A stretch of DNA of 64,000 bases from Isochrysis galbana (lineage: Eukaryota > Haptophyta > Isochrysidales > Isochrysidaceae): assembly GCA_018136815.1 (NCBI GenBank), contig CM030931.1, positions 9,421,829 through 9,485,828 on the forward strand, given 5' to 3'. Shown in pieces: positions 23,610 through 33,741 of the stretch. Under the pieces are notes generated by a model. That model searched no databases. It saw nothing but the letters and a program-made list of their open reading frames with translations, and was not told the DNA's origin. A program made the position numbers and the translations under genes. Numbering within the stretch: position 1 is the stretch's first letter; every line of letters begins with the position of its first letter.

Positions 23610-26600
23610 TCACATAGGGTGCTTCTTAGTGCGTCGGCTTTGGAGCCGGCCCTCCGAGTCGACGTAGCCCTCGCACTCCGCGGCTGCCGCATAGTCCAAG
23701 AAAGACGCCCATACTGGATCCGCCCGGAGTGTCCGCGAGTCGCCAATCACAAGAAGAGCACGCCTTGCGCGGGTAAGCGCCACGTTCAATCTACAAAATG
23801 ATCAAAGGAATGAAGATGGTGAGTCTAGGTCGGCCAGGACGTCGGCATGTCGATGTATTACAGACCCTCATCGATCGAAACGGCCTCACCCCTTGTTGTG
23901 GCACCGCCGGCGTAGCACAAATATGATTCCCACAATGTCCCTGTTGGGACATTGCTCATGCCGTTCTGCTACAACCTACTACATCCTATTGAAGTCGCAA
24001 TAAGTTGATTAATTTCGGGCGCACCTTCGATGATCCGATAAGAACCCTACGGCTGCTCGTTCGTTGGCGCGGACTGCGGACAAGATGATGACCTCTTTCT
24101 CGCGTCCCTGAAAGCCGTCGACGGTTCGAACCTACGAGCAATAGTGGTGGCAGCTAGAAGCGATCGGCAACCAACAACGTCTGCTGAAAAATGGCGAGCT
24201 AGGTGCAGCAAGGAAGGCTTGCTTGTGGGGTCCAATGGCTAAAAACAATAGCGCGCCGTAGGATCTAGCGCGATGCTTGAGCGCAAGGCTTATCCTCCAG
24301 GATCACTATGTGAAAAGAAATACTATGCATCGAATGAATTCAGACATTTTGGGAATCTAGCTCGCACCTCAACGATGCCGCTACGGATGTACTTTTCGAG
24401 AAGTCGCCTCAAGAGAGCAACTTGCCCCGCGTACGGCGAAATCACGCCGATCGGCCCGCCATTCCCCATTGCCAGCATTCCTTCTCTACCAAGATATTGT
24501 TTGGTTCGCGACGGGTGACCTACCGTGGTGTCCCTCCATGGTCTTGTTGGCACGGGGCCGTCACTCGTCTTGCGGTCTTTGCCTTGGTTACGGATGGACG
24601 GCCTCGATTCTTGGTTCCCTTCGCTAACGTTTCCGACCGAATCGTCCTCACTTCTGTCCACTCTCTCCTCACCGAGGCAAAGATGTTTGATGATACTGAC
24701 CACGGCATGTGCCTCAGCCTTGTTGATTCGCGACGTACCGCCAGGTGCCGGCGCATCCCTACTGGCAAAATCGACGTAGAGAAGCGGCCTCTCCGATGGC
24801 CACTCCCGGGGGGGTGCTCGCGATTCGGCACGAACCCCGTTGCGTAGGACACCATTGTAGAAGGCGGCTGATGAGAAGCCTGCAAGAAGTGGATGCATCC
24901 GATATTGAGTCGCTAGCAGTACAGGGGCTAAACCACTGCTGATGGCGCGCTCGAAGAGTGAGACGTTGAGGCCGGCGGCAGCGGCAGAAGCGGACAAAGT
25001 GGTGGGTGGAAGTTGTTGCTGGTCTCCGACTAAAACAGCCCGACCGCGCGCCAATGATAGAGCGGTTGCGCAACGTGGTTCCGTAGCCTATGGCATTGGC
25101 AAAGATTCAGTGAGCAACTGACTGATAGCTCCGGGGATCGCCCATCAGTCTCTTTGTCTGACGATATTTCCCCATGAGCGGTCATAAGATGAGCCAACAA
25201 TAACATGGTCCGATTCTCATGGGCCTAGGGGTAGTGATGATGGTTTGGTGATGCCAATGGGGCCAACAGTGCTCGCGCTGTGAATGCAATCACGACGATT
25301 GCTTCTCTTCTCCTCAACATTCCCACCTGGGTGCATTCATCGATGACGACGAACGGAAAGGTTCTTCCAGCAAGCTGGTCAGATCCAACACCGGTGAGCG
25401 TAGAGCAAACGACCTCTGCTGAGCTCAAGATGTCGTCCGTCATCCGTTCTTCCCATCGACGCATCTGACAATCCACGCGAACGGTAGCTCATCGCAGGCT
25501 GGGGATAATGAAGAAATGGATCATACTCGTCGTGATGCGTGCGTCGACTCCCCAGCGAAAGTCCTCTCGCAAACTCCGATGCCGCAACTTGACAATGGTG
25601 GAGCGACGAGGATGTTGCATGCGTAGAACATGTGTTTGGGAGCTCGCAGTATTCAAGCGCACCTGTTTCCAACCTATAGCAAGTGTCCTTCTTGCTTGCG
25701 CATGCTCCTGGCCCCAGAGCGCAGGCATCGCTTGTTGCAATGCCAGCAACCGCTCGCGCAATGTCATTACAACCTGACGCTGAGGATGGGATTCCATGTG
25801 CGCGAGCACCGTTGCCTGGAAGGGAAACAGCGGCGAGTGACCCTTGTGGCGAAAGAGGACAATCGCTAGAGGGCTCAGAAGACGTCGGTCTCTCATTCAG
25901 CACATCGGAGACGCAAGACTTTGAATGCTGTTCTCGGCAACTCACCTGTCTAAGCTTCTCACTCACTCTCGCTGGTTGACCGACCCTTACTGCCCTGACC
26001 CCAAGGCCTAATAGTCCTTCAAGAAGTTGATCTACAGCTGCATTTGAATCTGCGCACGCCAAAAGCGGTTGGGACGGCAATTCACGGCGTGCAGATGACG
26101 TCGCATCTCTCGTAGAGCTGATGAACTCTTGGTCTACAGATGAAGCGCCGTCGAGATCATATTCAACCTCGACACCGCTCAGCCCACGCGCCGCCAATTT
26201 GAGCAAGGCGCATGTCGTGGCCGTCTTCCCGGTGCCTGGAGGCCCCTGCAATAAAGCCGAAAGATAGCGAAAGAGGCAGGGAATCAAAGATCATGTTGAC
26301 GGCACGATGAGCCGGTGGCGAGTATGCAGCTAGCCAAATTGCAGGCAAGGCTTGGATTCCGCGCCTCATAGCTGAGCCGTGACTTTGGAGCGTCTTGGAG
26401 ATGCATGACGCACTTGGATCGTCGTTAGCCTTGCGTCGCTGCTGAGTGCCTGCAAGATAGCATCAAGTTGCGACTCGTTGAGGCGAGCCGCGTCAGCCTT
26501 GCCTCCTAGTAGAGCGCCTGCAGCCGTCGCCAGCGCCTCGGCAGACCCATCGCGATCCGGGCGCGAGGATAATGTGGAAGAAAAAGAGGTGGCTGATGCT

Positions 26601-27883
26601 GTGGACACAGATGCAGCAATCGCATCAGCCGCAAGGGGTCCATCCGATGTCGGATGCGGGGAGGCAACCATACGGGTTGACGATGAGAGAGCTCCAGGTC
26701 GGAATGCGCGATGAGAGCTCGAGGCCGAGAAGGAGTTCAAGGTAGATTTGGCGTCTTGAATTTCAGTTAGGGAAGCTACCGCAAGCCGAAGCGCCTGCCG
26801 TACGGTTGAAACTACTTCAGGTGCCTCCTGCGTCGCGCTATGCCTCTCTCGCGCGGGCCATTCATTCTTAGATGAGGGCGAGTGATGCAGAATCCAACCC
26901 AGAGGCACGGGGACGCCATCGCCGCCTGGAGAACCCCAAGCGAGCCTAGCTAGGGGTGCAACAGCTTCATCGCCTAGGAGCCGCCCTTCATGTTGCACGC
27001 TCAAGACCACAGACGGAATTCCTTGAGCTTGCAAGGAAGTTCCCATCGCCAGACTCATCGAAGCACCGGGAGCCGTCGTCAATGGTTCTTCTCCCTCAAT
27101 ATTCATCTCGGTTGGTCCCAATGTGCCAATATCGGCGTTGCCACAAAGCGAGCCTAGACCTTCAATCACCATTTTGCGCAATGCACGAGAGCCGCGGAAG
27201 CGGTCACCAGTCAGCCGGCGCAGCCCGGCTAGAGTGCGTTCATATGCTGTACGATTAGCAAGGCGATCGAGTCGCCACAAGCCCTGTTCAACACGTTCAG
27301 GCACTTCGGTCGCACACTCAGTGCCGCTACCACCTAGTAAAGCAACATCCAAATGAGACAGTCCCAGCTCGACGATTTCCCCACGCAAGGCGTCCGCCTC
27401 TGAGAGGGGACAGCCACGCGAAAGGACCACTTCATCGCCAGGCTGAAAGGAGTGTCGCGGAGCGTCAGCTCTGAGTGCAAAACGTGCCACAGCACGGCCG
27501 TAGAAGCGGTGGCGCCGCCTCGAGCCACGAAGACCCGAGATACAAAGCCCGTCCTTCTCCAGCTGCGAGACTGTGCTCGACGTCAGCCTCTCGTTCGTAC
27601 TGCTGAGCTCATGCTCCCACTCGCGATGCACCAGAGCCTCCCAGTGCTGGCGGTACGCATCTCGCGCTTCTCGGCTAGCGTCGCTTGGATCGTGCGCTGG
27701 GCCAACCGCTGCGCCTGGCGGCGAAGAGGCGTAAGATGCGGCAGCAAGCCCGTCAAGATCCTGCTGGCTTTCGGCTGGCAAATGGCGGCAGCGGCGGGCG
27801 GCGCTCTTCTGTGCATCCGGCGCTCTCTGTCTTCGCGGTGGCCGCCGGTGGCGAGCGAGCGCGCGAACAAAGGTGCGCATCAT
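23610..27883 (-). CDS. SF1B helicase, IGHMBP2/SMUBP-2-like
   Basis: Seven exons with consistent phase: 27883-26414, 26245-25946, 25815-25663, 25464-25327, 25087-24368, 24131-24025 and 23790-23610, 1022 aa. Motifs occur in UPF1-family order: Q motif LNESQLDAI just before the exon 1/2 junction, Walker A GPPGTGKT (491-498), [10 protein letters not shown], Walker B DECTQ (683-687), GDQQQLPPT (709), QYRMHP (748), [23 protein letters not shown] (931), and [10 protein letters not shown] with the motif VI arginines (964-973). The N-terminal region with EREWEHELS-like and [11 protein letters not shown] segments corresponds to the family's 1B/stalk part. Family members unwind RNA or DNA 5' to 3'. The start [20 protein letters not shown] is Arg-rich without acids, so organelle import is possible. 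An acidic/charged insert follows the YVDFAS segment. The protein ends about 50 residues after motif VI, without visible R3H or AN1 domains. Confidence 0.92.
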
Positions 27884-28162
27884 TGCCGCGATCGAATACT
27901 ACGGTCTGTGCGCGTGGAATGAGCGTGCAGCCGTGCAGCCCCAGGGCGCCGCCGCCACAGAACGTCGTACAGAGGGCGAGGGGAGGCGAGTGCTAGAGAG
28001 GGGCGGCGGCGCCGACCGCGGGCAGAGGCCTCGCTTAGAGTCCCTTTTTAGATACATGGTCAGGGGTCAGAATCCTCGGGAACAATCGCAAGGGCTCGCT
28101 GTTCAATCTAGTGTTGTGTCATTACGAGAACGAGCTCATACTAGACGCCCGGATGTTCTGTC
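27884..28162. other. short intergenic region upstream of the helicase
   Basis: GC-rich and likely to hold the helicase promoter. No distinct core element is recognised. Confidence 0.4.
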
Positions 28163-28196
28163 ATGTCAGAGTTTTCTTGTTATCCTAGTTTAATCC
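28163..28196 (+). repeat. LTR-like 34-bp repeat, copy 1
   Basis: ATGTCAGAGTTTTCTTGTTA..TTTAATCC. The reverse complement is at 33667-33700 with one mismatch. Position near copia remains suggests LTR sequence. Confidence 0.7.
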
Positions 28197-28854
28197 TAGT
28201 GCTGAGGGACCGTGCCTCATCGGCAACGGAGCCCCTACCCCGCGATGGGGGTGTGCGCGGTTGGTGCATGGCTCGTCCGGTGTATGTGGCTAGGGATGCT
28301 AGCCAACAAGACCTCTTACAAGACTACAATTTCTAACGTGGTACCCCCGCCGAGAGACCACCCCAACTTCTACAACCACAGCGCGCTCGACGACGCCGCT
28401 CAAGGGTACAACACCACAAAACTCGACAAATTCGTTGAAAATCTTTTCTTCGACTCAGCGGCCGCCGACCGCGCCACACGCTCCTCCAAGTGGTGGGACC
28501 TGGACCACATGGTCAAATCATCCAACAACTTCAGTGACAGCCACAGCCAGAACCGCCCGCACTCGACAGTTCAAGGGTGGCAAAACCACAATTCCACATC
28601 GAATGACCCCAAAATCCATCCCTCAGCATCTATTCTTAGAGCCCTCGAGGCGTCGGGACGCTCGAGGTCGTCACCCGTGTCGGATGGTCACATCAGCCAC
28701 TACGAGGCGCGTCGAATCTCCCCGGAAGGCACCGGGCTGCGAGGTCGCTACCAGGCGCAACAGCGTTGCAAAGTCGGGCAGCTCGAGCAAGGAAGCCCCC
28801 ATTGCTGCAATGGGGAAAATCTCTTCCCCCTGGGGAACGATTGCCCGCGCCTCC

Positions 28855-29000
28855 TCACTGTTTCGTCAAACTGCATAGCTCCGCTCCCTTCCTCCCGGTC
28901 GCAAATGTACGAAGGGCAAATGGGTCTTCAAAATCATCCACAAAAGCGACGGTTCCATCGAACGCTTCAAGGCTAGATGGGTGGCTTGCGGTTACTCTCA
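28855..29000 (+). pseudogene. Ty1/copia reverse transcriptase N-terminal fragment
   Basis: One frame reads LPPGRKCTKGKWVFKIIH, then KSDGSIERFKARWVACGYS. This is the highly conserved start of the copia RT domain (KWVFK-K...DG-IERFKARLVA-GYSQ). A stop lies just upstream (FRQTA stop LRSLPPGRK), so the copy is decayed. The sequence runs into the 100-N gap, which may hide the rest of the domain. The 254-aa open frame at 28212-28976 overlaps in another phase and may be residual polyprotein sequence. Confidence 0.8.
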
Positions 29001-29100
29001 NNNNNNNNNNNNNNNNNNNNNNNNNNNNNNNNNNNNNNNNNNNNNNNNNNNNNNNNNNNNNNNNNNNNNNNNNNNNNNNNNNNNNNNNNNNNNNNNNNNN
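29001..29100. other. assembly gap (100 N)
   Basis: Exactly 100 N: a placeholder gap. It joins a plus-strand copia fragment to the interior of a minus-strand gene, so the true distance and even the join are uncertain. Confidence 0.98.
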
Positions 29101-30437
29101 CGTGCCTCCCGCTCGACCAGCCGCTCGAGCTTTCGCTCTAATGCATGGCACTCCGATGCCAGCGAGTTGAGCTGCACCTGTAGCTTGGACGTCTGCCCCT
29201 TCAAGGCGTCGCGCCTTCGCCGCTTCTCTGCCACAATAAGGCACGGGTCGTTCTCCCTGCGAGGCACGGCAGCGCGAAGCTCGTCCAGCTCCGCCTGTGC
29301 CTCGGCCACCGCCGCTGTAAGTGCGGCACTCTTGGCAGCCTCTGCCATCTCGCGTGCCTGGGCGGCCACGGACGACTCAGCGTCCGCCTTGGCCTCCGCC
29401 TCCGATGGAATGCCAGCAGCCCTATGGCTATTGGGTTCCGGGCTTGGTGAGGCTACATTCGAGGGCTGTCTGGAGCCTGGCGAGCCCTCAGCTCCCGGGT
29501 GCCCCTCCCCTTCCGCAACTTCTACAACCTTCTCCACAGCATAGATCCTGGATGGAACGGCCTTCGCATACCTCAGCCCGGCTGTGGACTCCACCGCATG
29601 CGGATTAGGTGGCGCTTCAGCAGCCCCAAAAGCATCGTCCGCGTCTATTATTTCGTCCACGATCTTTGCCGAGGCCTCCTCTATGTGCACAGCCGTGGCC
29701 TCTTTCTCCATCTTTGGCGGAGGGGCGAGGTGAGCCTCCTCTTCGATGTCATCGCTCTCCGGTGCCGTTGGCGCGGGTGCTGCGGTCTCGCCCGAAATCT
29801 CACTCGGCGAGCCATCTTGAGCCGCGCCCACTCCCTCGACCGCGGCGGCAGATTTGTGCTGCTCTCCATGGACAGCCTCGATTTCGGTGGCTTTGCCCAT
29901 TTTGTTGTAGTGATCGGGCGGTAGCAACTCACCGACCAGCTCGTCCGTACCGCCCGCCGTCGAGCTGGTCTGTGACGCATCTACTGGAGGTGTCGCAACA
30001 CTCTCAATCGTGACACTTTCTCCCCCAGTCTTTCCAGGCACGCCTGCCTCCCCCGCTTCTGCCAGCGCCGTTCTTTGCTCTTTTGCGCCCTCTTCCTCCA
30101 TCACACGCTCACCACCTTCCCCTGCCATCTTCTCCTCCTCTTCGAATCCAGCAGCAGGCGCACGCAGCTCCTCCGCTGCCACGTGGTCCATGCGAGGCGC
30201 GAGCGGCTCCTCCTCGTCTCCAGGCGCTCCCATGCCTTCCCCCTCTCTCTTCCCCTCGCCCTCCCCGTCTCCCTTGCGCCTCTCTCTCTCCTTCTCCTTC
30301 TTCTGCTCAGGCGGAGCAGCGGCCACACCGGAGGGCAGCAGCTCGGACGCGTCGAGCAGTTCCGCCTCCGTCGCCTCGAGCTCCACCTCCAGCTCCTCCA
30401 GCTCCTCCTCAAGTGGAGAGTCTCTCACACTCTCCTC

Positions 30438-30440
<3 letters not shown>
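29101..30440 (-). CDS. acidic coiled-coil protein, C-terminus lost in gap
   Basis: The ATG at 30440 opens a frame that runs uninterrupted for about 446 codons into the gap. The first ~40 residues are Glu/Leu-rich (LEEELEELEVELEATEAELL) and predict a coiled coil. A long acidic Ala/Glu/Pro stretch with EKERERRKGDGEGEG follows. The final part (AQAREMAEAAKSAALTAAV, AEKRRRRDALKGQTSKLQVQ, CHALERKLERLVE) is again helical and coiled. No family is recognised. A (CT)n tract (30442-30475; GA on the sense strand) lies two bases upstream of the ATG, in the presumed 5' leader. Confidence 0.65.

Positions 30441-30441
<1 letters not shown>

Positions 30442-30475
<34 letters not shown>
30442..30475. repeat. 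(CT)n microsatellite at the gene start
   Basis: About 17 CT units, directly upstream of the ATG at 30440 on the minus strand. Confidence 0.95.
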
Positions 30476-30478
<3 letters not shown>

Positions 30479-30785
30479 CCTCTCAGTACAAAAAGGTCCT
30501 CGACAATTCGTCCCGTGAGTACGTATAAAGAAACAGTGCCACCATAATTCTTTGAGTGCGAGCCCCGCCAGCGCTCCTCTGCGGTCGGCGCGGTGCACCC
30601 GTTGTGTCCCGCGACGGCTGGTAACGTCGGGGCTTTTCTTCTTACTCACCACCATGTGCTATTTTGAGGATCATCAAGTCGAGCGAGAGCTGCCGTTTTT
30701 GCCAGCCTCTTGATTTTTTATAGTAACTAATGCTACATCCTAGCCAGCCCCACCAGCCCTAGTTGTCACGTCAGGCTGGCACATA
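30476..30785. other. intergenic, nothing recognised
   Basis: Upstream flank of the coiled-coil gene. No distinct promoter motif seen. Confidence 0.4.
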
Positions 30786-30917
30786 CAGTAAGGGTGCACC
30801 ATTAAGAAAACAGGGATTTTTGCCTTCTACATTTTCTAATAAGCCGACTCCCACGCCTTGATAGTTTCTGAGAAGCCGCGAGGTCTTTACCATTTACCAT
30901 TCACTATTCACTATGTT
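30786..30917 (+). mobile_element. truncated copy of the TA-flanked MITE
   Basis: Starts CAGTAAGGGTGCACCATTAA after a TA and stays close to 9882-10018 (shared AAGCCGACTCCCAC and CCTTGATAGTTTCT). Similarity is lost after CACTATGTTTT. No right terminal repeat was found downstream. Confidence 0.8.
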
Positions 30918-31139
30918 TTCTTGATTTAATGATGTATCTTCTAGGGCGCCAAAAGCCCGTTCCCCGCCCGCCCCCGCCCCCCGCGCCCCCGCCCCCGCCT
31001 CGCGCCCCGCCGCGCCACCCCCCGCCGCGCAGATGTCCTCCTTCGTCATGCAGGTGCATGCCCTCCGGCCTCCGGCTCCGGCAGTTCTTAGTTCTTTGGC
31101 ATACCCCCTGGCGGCCAATTGGCGGCGGACATTGCGAAC

Positions 31140-31679
31140 ATGAACGCATGTGTGGGGCTCTCCTCCACGGGCACTCTGCAAGCACAAGCCAAGGAGCTCA
31201 TGCGCATCACGGGCTTGCAACTGAATGAGGAGGTGGAGCTGCGGGAGAGTAACAGTGACTCATCGGCTGCTCCTCCCCCGCCCCCGCCTCCTCGTCCTCG
31301 TCCTCCTCCGCCGGCCGCTGCTCCTCCTCTTTGTTGTCCTCCTCCTCCGGAGGCCATGGCTGCGCCAGCGAAGCGCAAGACGGCAACAAATGTGCAAGAT
31401 TGCGACAAGAACAAGAAGCAGATTTCCATATTCGAGGCCATGCCGGATGCACCGAGATTCTTCATCCCGAAGGGCGCCATGCGGCAGAGCTGCAATGTCA
31501 GTTGTGTTGATGCGAAAGCTTTGTGGCAACAAGTCGGATTGGAGGTGCGACAGTTCGCCTCCGAGAAGCCAAAGGGTGCAGACGTTGGCTGCGGTGTCCC
31601 TCACTCAAATATACGTGTGCCCCGTTTGCGGGCGTCCTTTCGTGCGCTCGGACCGTGCAGCAGGTGTCAATGTCAATAG
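31140..31679 (+). CDS. hypothetical protein, possibly transposon-derived
   Basis: ATG at 31140, 179 codons. Contains a Pro-run (PPPPPPPRPRPPPP), then a basic segment AKRKTATNVQDCDKNKKQ and EAMPDAPRFFIPKGAMRQ. An alternative frame near its end reads YVCPVCGRPFVRSD, like the start of a zinc finger, suggesting a frameshift. It lies directly before the DDE_1 remnant on the same strand, so it may be the 5' part of that element. No family is recognised. Confidence 0.35.
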   Translation: MNACVGLSSTGTLQAQAKELMRITGLQLNEEVELRESNSDSSAAPPPPPPPRPRPPPPAAAPPLCCPPPPEAMAAPAKRKTATNVQDCDKNKKQISIFEAMPDAPRFFIPKGAMRQSCNVSCVDAKALWQQVGLEVRQFASEKPKGADVGCGVPHSNIRVPRLRASFRALGPCSRCQCQ

Positions 31680-32131
31680 TCAATAGTCGATATCTGCTCA
31701 TCCAAGACAATTTGGACGCTCAATGCCAGCCTGATTACCTAGATAGAAAATCTCCGTGCTCTCGGTGTGGATGATCACAAGGTGCCCCCGAACAAGACAG
31801 ATCAGGTGCAGCCGATCGACCGGGGGTTTGGGCGCATGCTGAAGGTTTACATCGGGCAAGAATGCGATGCTTGGCTGGACGATGACGAAAACTTGGCCAA
31901 ATGGGAGGGAAATCTCCTCACTGCCTCCGATCGGCGCATCCTGATCGCAAATTGGTATTGCAAAGCCTACACGAAGGTGTGCGAGTCGTCAGCTGCCCGA
32001 GCGTTTTTGGAGCATGCTGGCGGGTTGCTCACGGCGGATGGCACGCGCGACGACTTAATCAAGTTGGAAGGTGTGCTTGCCGGGGAGAAAATCACTTGGG
32101 AGGATGATACTGACCTTCGGAGCGAGCCGGT
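31680..32131 (+). pseudogene. DDE_1-type transposase C-terminal remnant
   Basis: One frame has LLIQDNLDAQ, carrying a catalytic-type Asp (D-N). After a frameshift near 31735 the next frame gives ENLRALGVDDHKVPPNKTDQ, then VQPIDRGFGRMLKVYIGQE, and NLLTASDRRILIANWYCKAY. The order D-N ... PPN-T-QPID-G matches pogo/DDE_1 superfamily transposases. The expected upstream catalytic core is absent and stops separate the frames, so it is inactive. Confidence 0.75.
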
Positions 32132-32202
32132 TTGTCGAACACGCGATGACTACTGGCTCGTGGGCAGAGGGCCGTTCGATCGAGCCGGCAGCTGACGCGG
32201 CC
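32132..32202 (+). repeat. 71-bp direct repeat, copy 1
   Basis: Begins TTGTCGAACACGCGATGAC exactly where the transposase-like similarity ends. It recurs identically, or nearly so, at 32494-32564 (362 bp later). Confidence 0.9.
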
Positions 32203-32644
32203 CCCACGCGCTGTCTTCAAGCGGGTGGACTTGGGGGTCGGGCCTCGGGCTGCCCGAGGTCCCGAGAGAGGTGAGCTCGGTTCGATCGCGGAGTGGATCC
32301 ACGAGCAGCGGCTCGTCAGACGGAGCGGCGGATGGCGCCGCCGTGTTAGAAGGACCTTGCGGAGGCTCGGAGCCGCCGGTTCCGACGAAGTGGACCCCTT
32401 GTGGCCCGAAAGAAGTTCCCGCTGTTTCCATGGGCAGAAGTGGAGCGGGATTATGGGACGGCGCGGTCGTAGGCGCCAAGACAGAATTTGTGCTTGTCGA
32501 ACACGCGATGACTACTGGCTCGTGGGCAGAGGGCCGTTCGATCGAGCCGGCAGCTGACGCGGCCGTGAAGGAGTCGTAGGTGGTTGCTTGCGGGAATATG
32601 TCTGAGAGGTCATAGTAGAAGTCGGGTCTGACAGCTTCTACCAT
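32150..32644 (-). CDS. hypothetical ORF, possible retroelement gag-like start
   Basis: ATG at 32644, 164 codons, starting MVEAVRPDFYYDLSDIFPQA, then Ser/Pro/Thr-rich. Its end runs through the 71-bp repeat. It lies in a region with LTR-like fragments, so a decayed retroelement is the likeliest source. No domain is recognised. Confidence 0.3.
   Translation of the reverse strand: MVEAVRPDFYYDLSDIFPQATTYDSFTAASAAGSIERPSAHEPVVIACSTSTNSVLAPTTAPSHNPAPLLPMETAGTSFGPQGVHFVGTGGSEPPQGPSNTAAPSAAPSDEPLLVDPLRDRTELTSLGTSGSPRPDPQVHPLEDSAWGPRQLPARSNGPLPTSQ
32494..32564 (+). repeat. 71-bp direct repeat, copy 2
   Basis: Matches 32132-32202 through CAGCTGACGCGGCC. Confidence 0.9.
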
Positions 32645-33646
32645 CGAGTGCGAGGGACGAGAAGAGAGACGGAGGTTCGGAGGCTCACAACGCGCGGCGT
32701 TGGAGGGTAGGGCCGAGGCTAGCTAGCGAGCTAGAGGAAGAGAGAGAAGGAGAATGAGAGCTTCTTAGGTCCAAGGTAGACACGAGAGACTACAACGCAG
32801 GGACTCAAAAAGACCCCTCGTCACACAGACACACACGAACTAAACCAAACAGGGCGAAAACTAACCACACTCAGGGCGGACTGTCAAGCGTCGGCACCAA
32901 GGCAACTCATCGGCGCACAGACATGCGAAACAGAGAAGTCGGAACAACGAGAGCAGACCTCGCTGTGGAGCTACCGCCGATATACGAAGAGAAGACGGAA
33001 GACTACAACCGATGCATGAAGAGAAGACGGAAGACAGTCGTGGAACGTTTGATGACCTCGAAAGAAAGTAAGAGAAGGGGTAGAATGTCGCCGACGAGAC
33101 CTTGAGGCTTAAAAGCTTAAAATAAACCACCGGTTAGAAGTAAAAGTCTGTCATCGTATGGAATACGACACGGTTGTACCTTCATATTCGCCAGATAAAG
33201 AGGCTGATGACCCGGATACCCTCCTCATAATGGAAGATGACGCAGATCAGATGTTCGGTCTCGCCACCGATTCCATGGTCGAGGGTGGCACGATCACAGC
33301 GCTCGATGATGAGGATGACGAGGATGTTGATGAATGAGACGACGCCGCCCGCCAATTGTGAGGCTCCACCAGGTTTTTCTCTCGTGCTGCAGGCGCCCGC
33401 ACCTGCCCTTCTGAACCCCGGCACATCGGAGCACAAGACGATCGTTGGCAGGAAGATTCTCTACAATTGGCCAGTTGTAGGGTGCTGTGTGGGCACCGTG
33501 ACTGTGGCCAACGGCTGCTAGCCGCGCGGGCGCGCGTGTGCGGGCGCGGGCGCGCGCTACCGTCCAAATACGGAGGGGCACATGGAGGGGGTTTCAAATA
33601 CGGCAAATACGGTCTGTATTTGGCCTTCGGCCAAATACGGTGAATA

Positions 33647-33663
33647 CGTATCTCCCAACTAGG
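33647..33663 (+). mobile_element. right end of a second hAT-like MITE
   Basis: CGTATCTCCCAACTAGG is the near-identical terminal repeat of the element at 12254-12436. The preceding ~50 bp share its TTTGGCC/GGCCAAATACGGTGAATACG structure. No left end was found upstream. Confidence 0.7.
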
Positions 33664-33666
33664 CTG

Positions 33667-33700
33667 GGATTAAACTAGGACAACAAGAAAACTCTGACAT
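33667..33700 (-). repeat. LTR-like 34-bp repeat, inverted copy
   Basis: Reverse complement of 28163-28196 with one difference, ending 41 bp before the ATG at 33742. Confidence 0.7.
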
Positions 33701-33741
33701 CTAGCCTCTAGTATTGTAGAGCGTTCGCTGATACTCGCGTG

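Larger units (their letters stand above)
32645..33741. other. transposon debris and upstream flank of the giant gene
   Basis: No gene supported. Contains GAAGACGGAAGAC-type short repeats near 32985-33035, the right end of a hAT-like MITE and an LTR-like 34-bp block immediately before the giant gene. Confidence 0.45.

Noticed and set aside
32132-32564. 71-bp direct repeats as the LTRs of a complete element
   Set aside because: The internal segment is only ~290 bp, with no primer site or conserved coding; insufficient for an LTR element.
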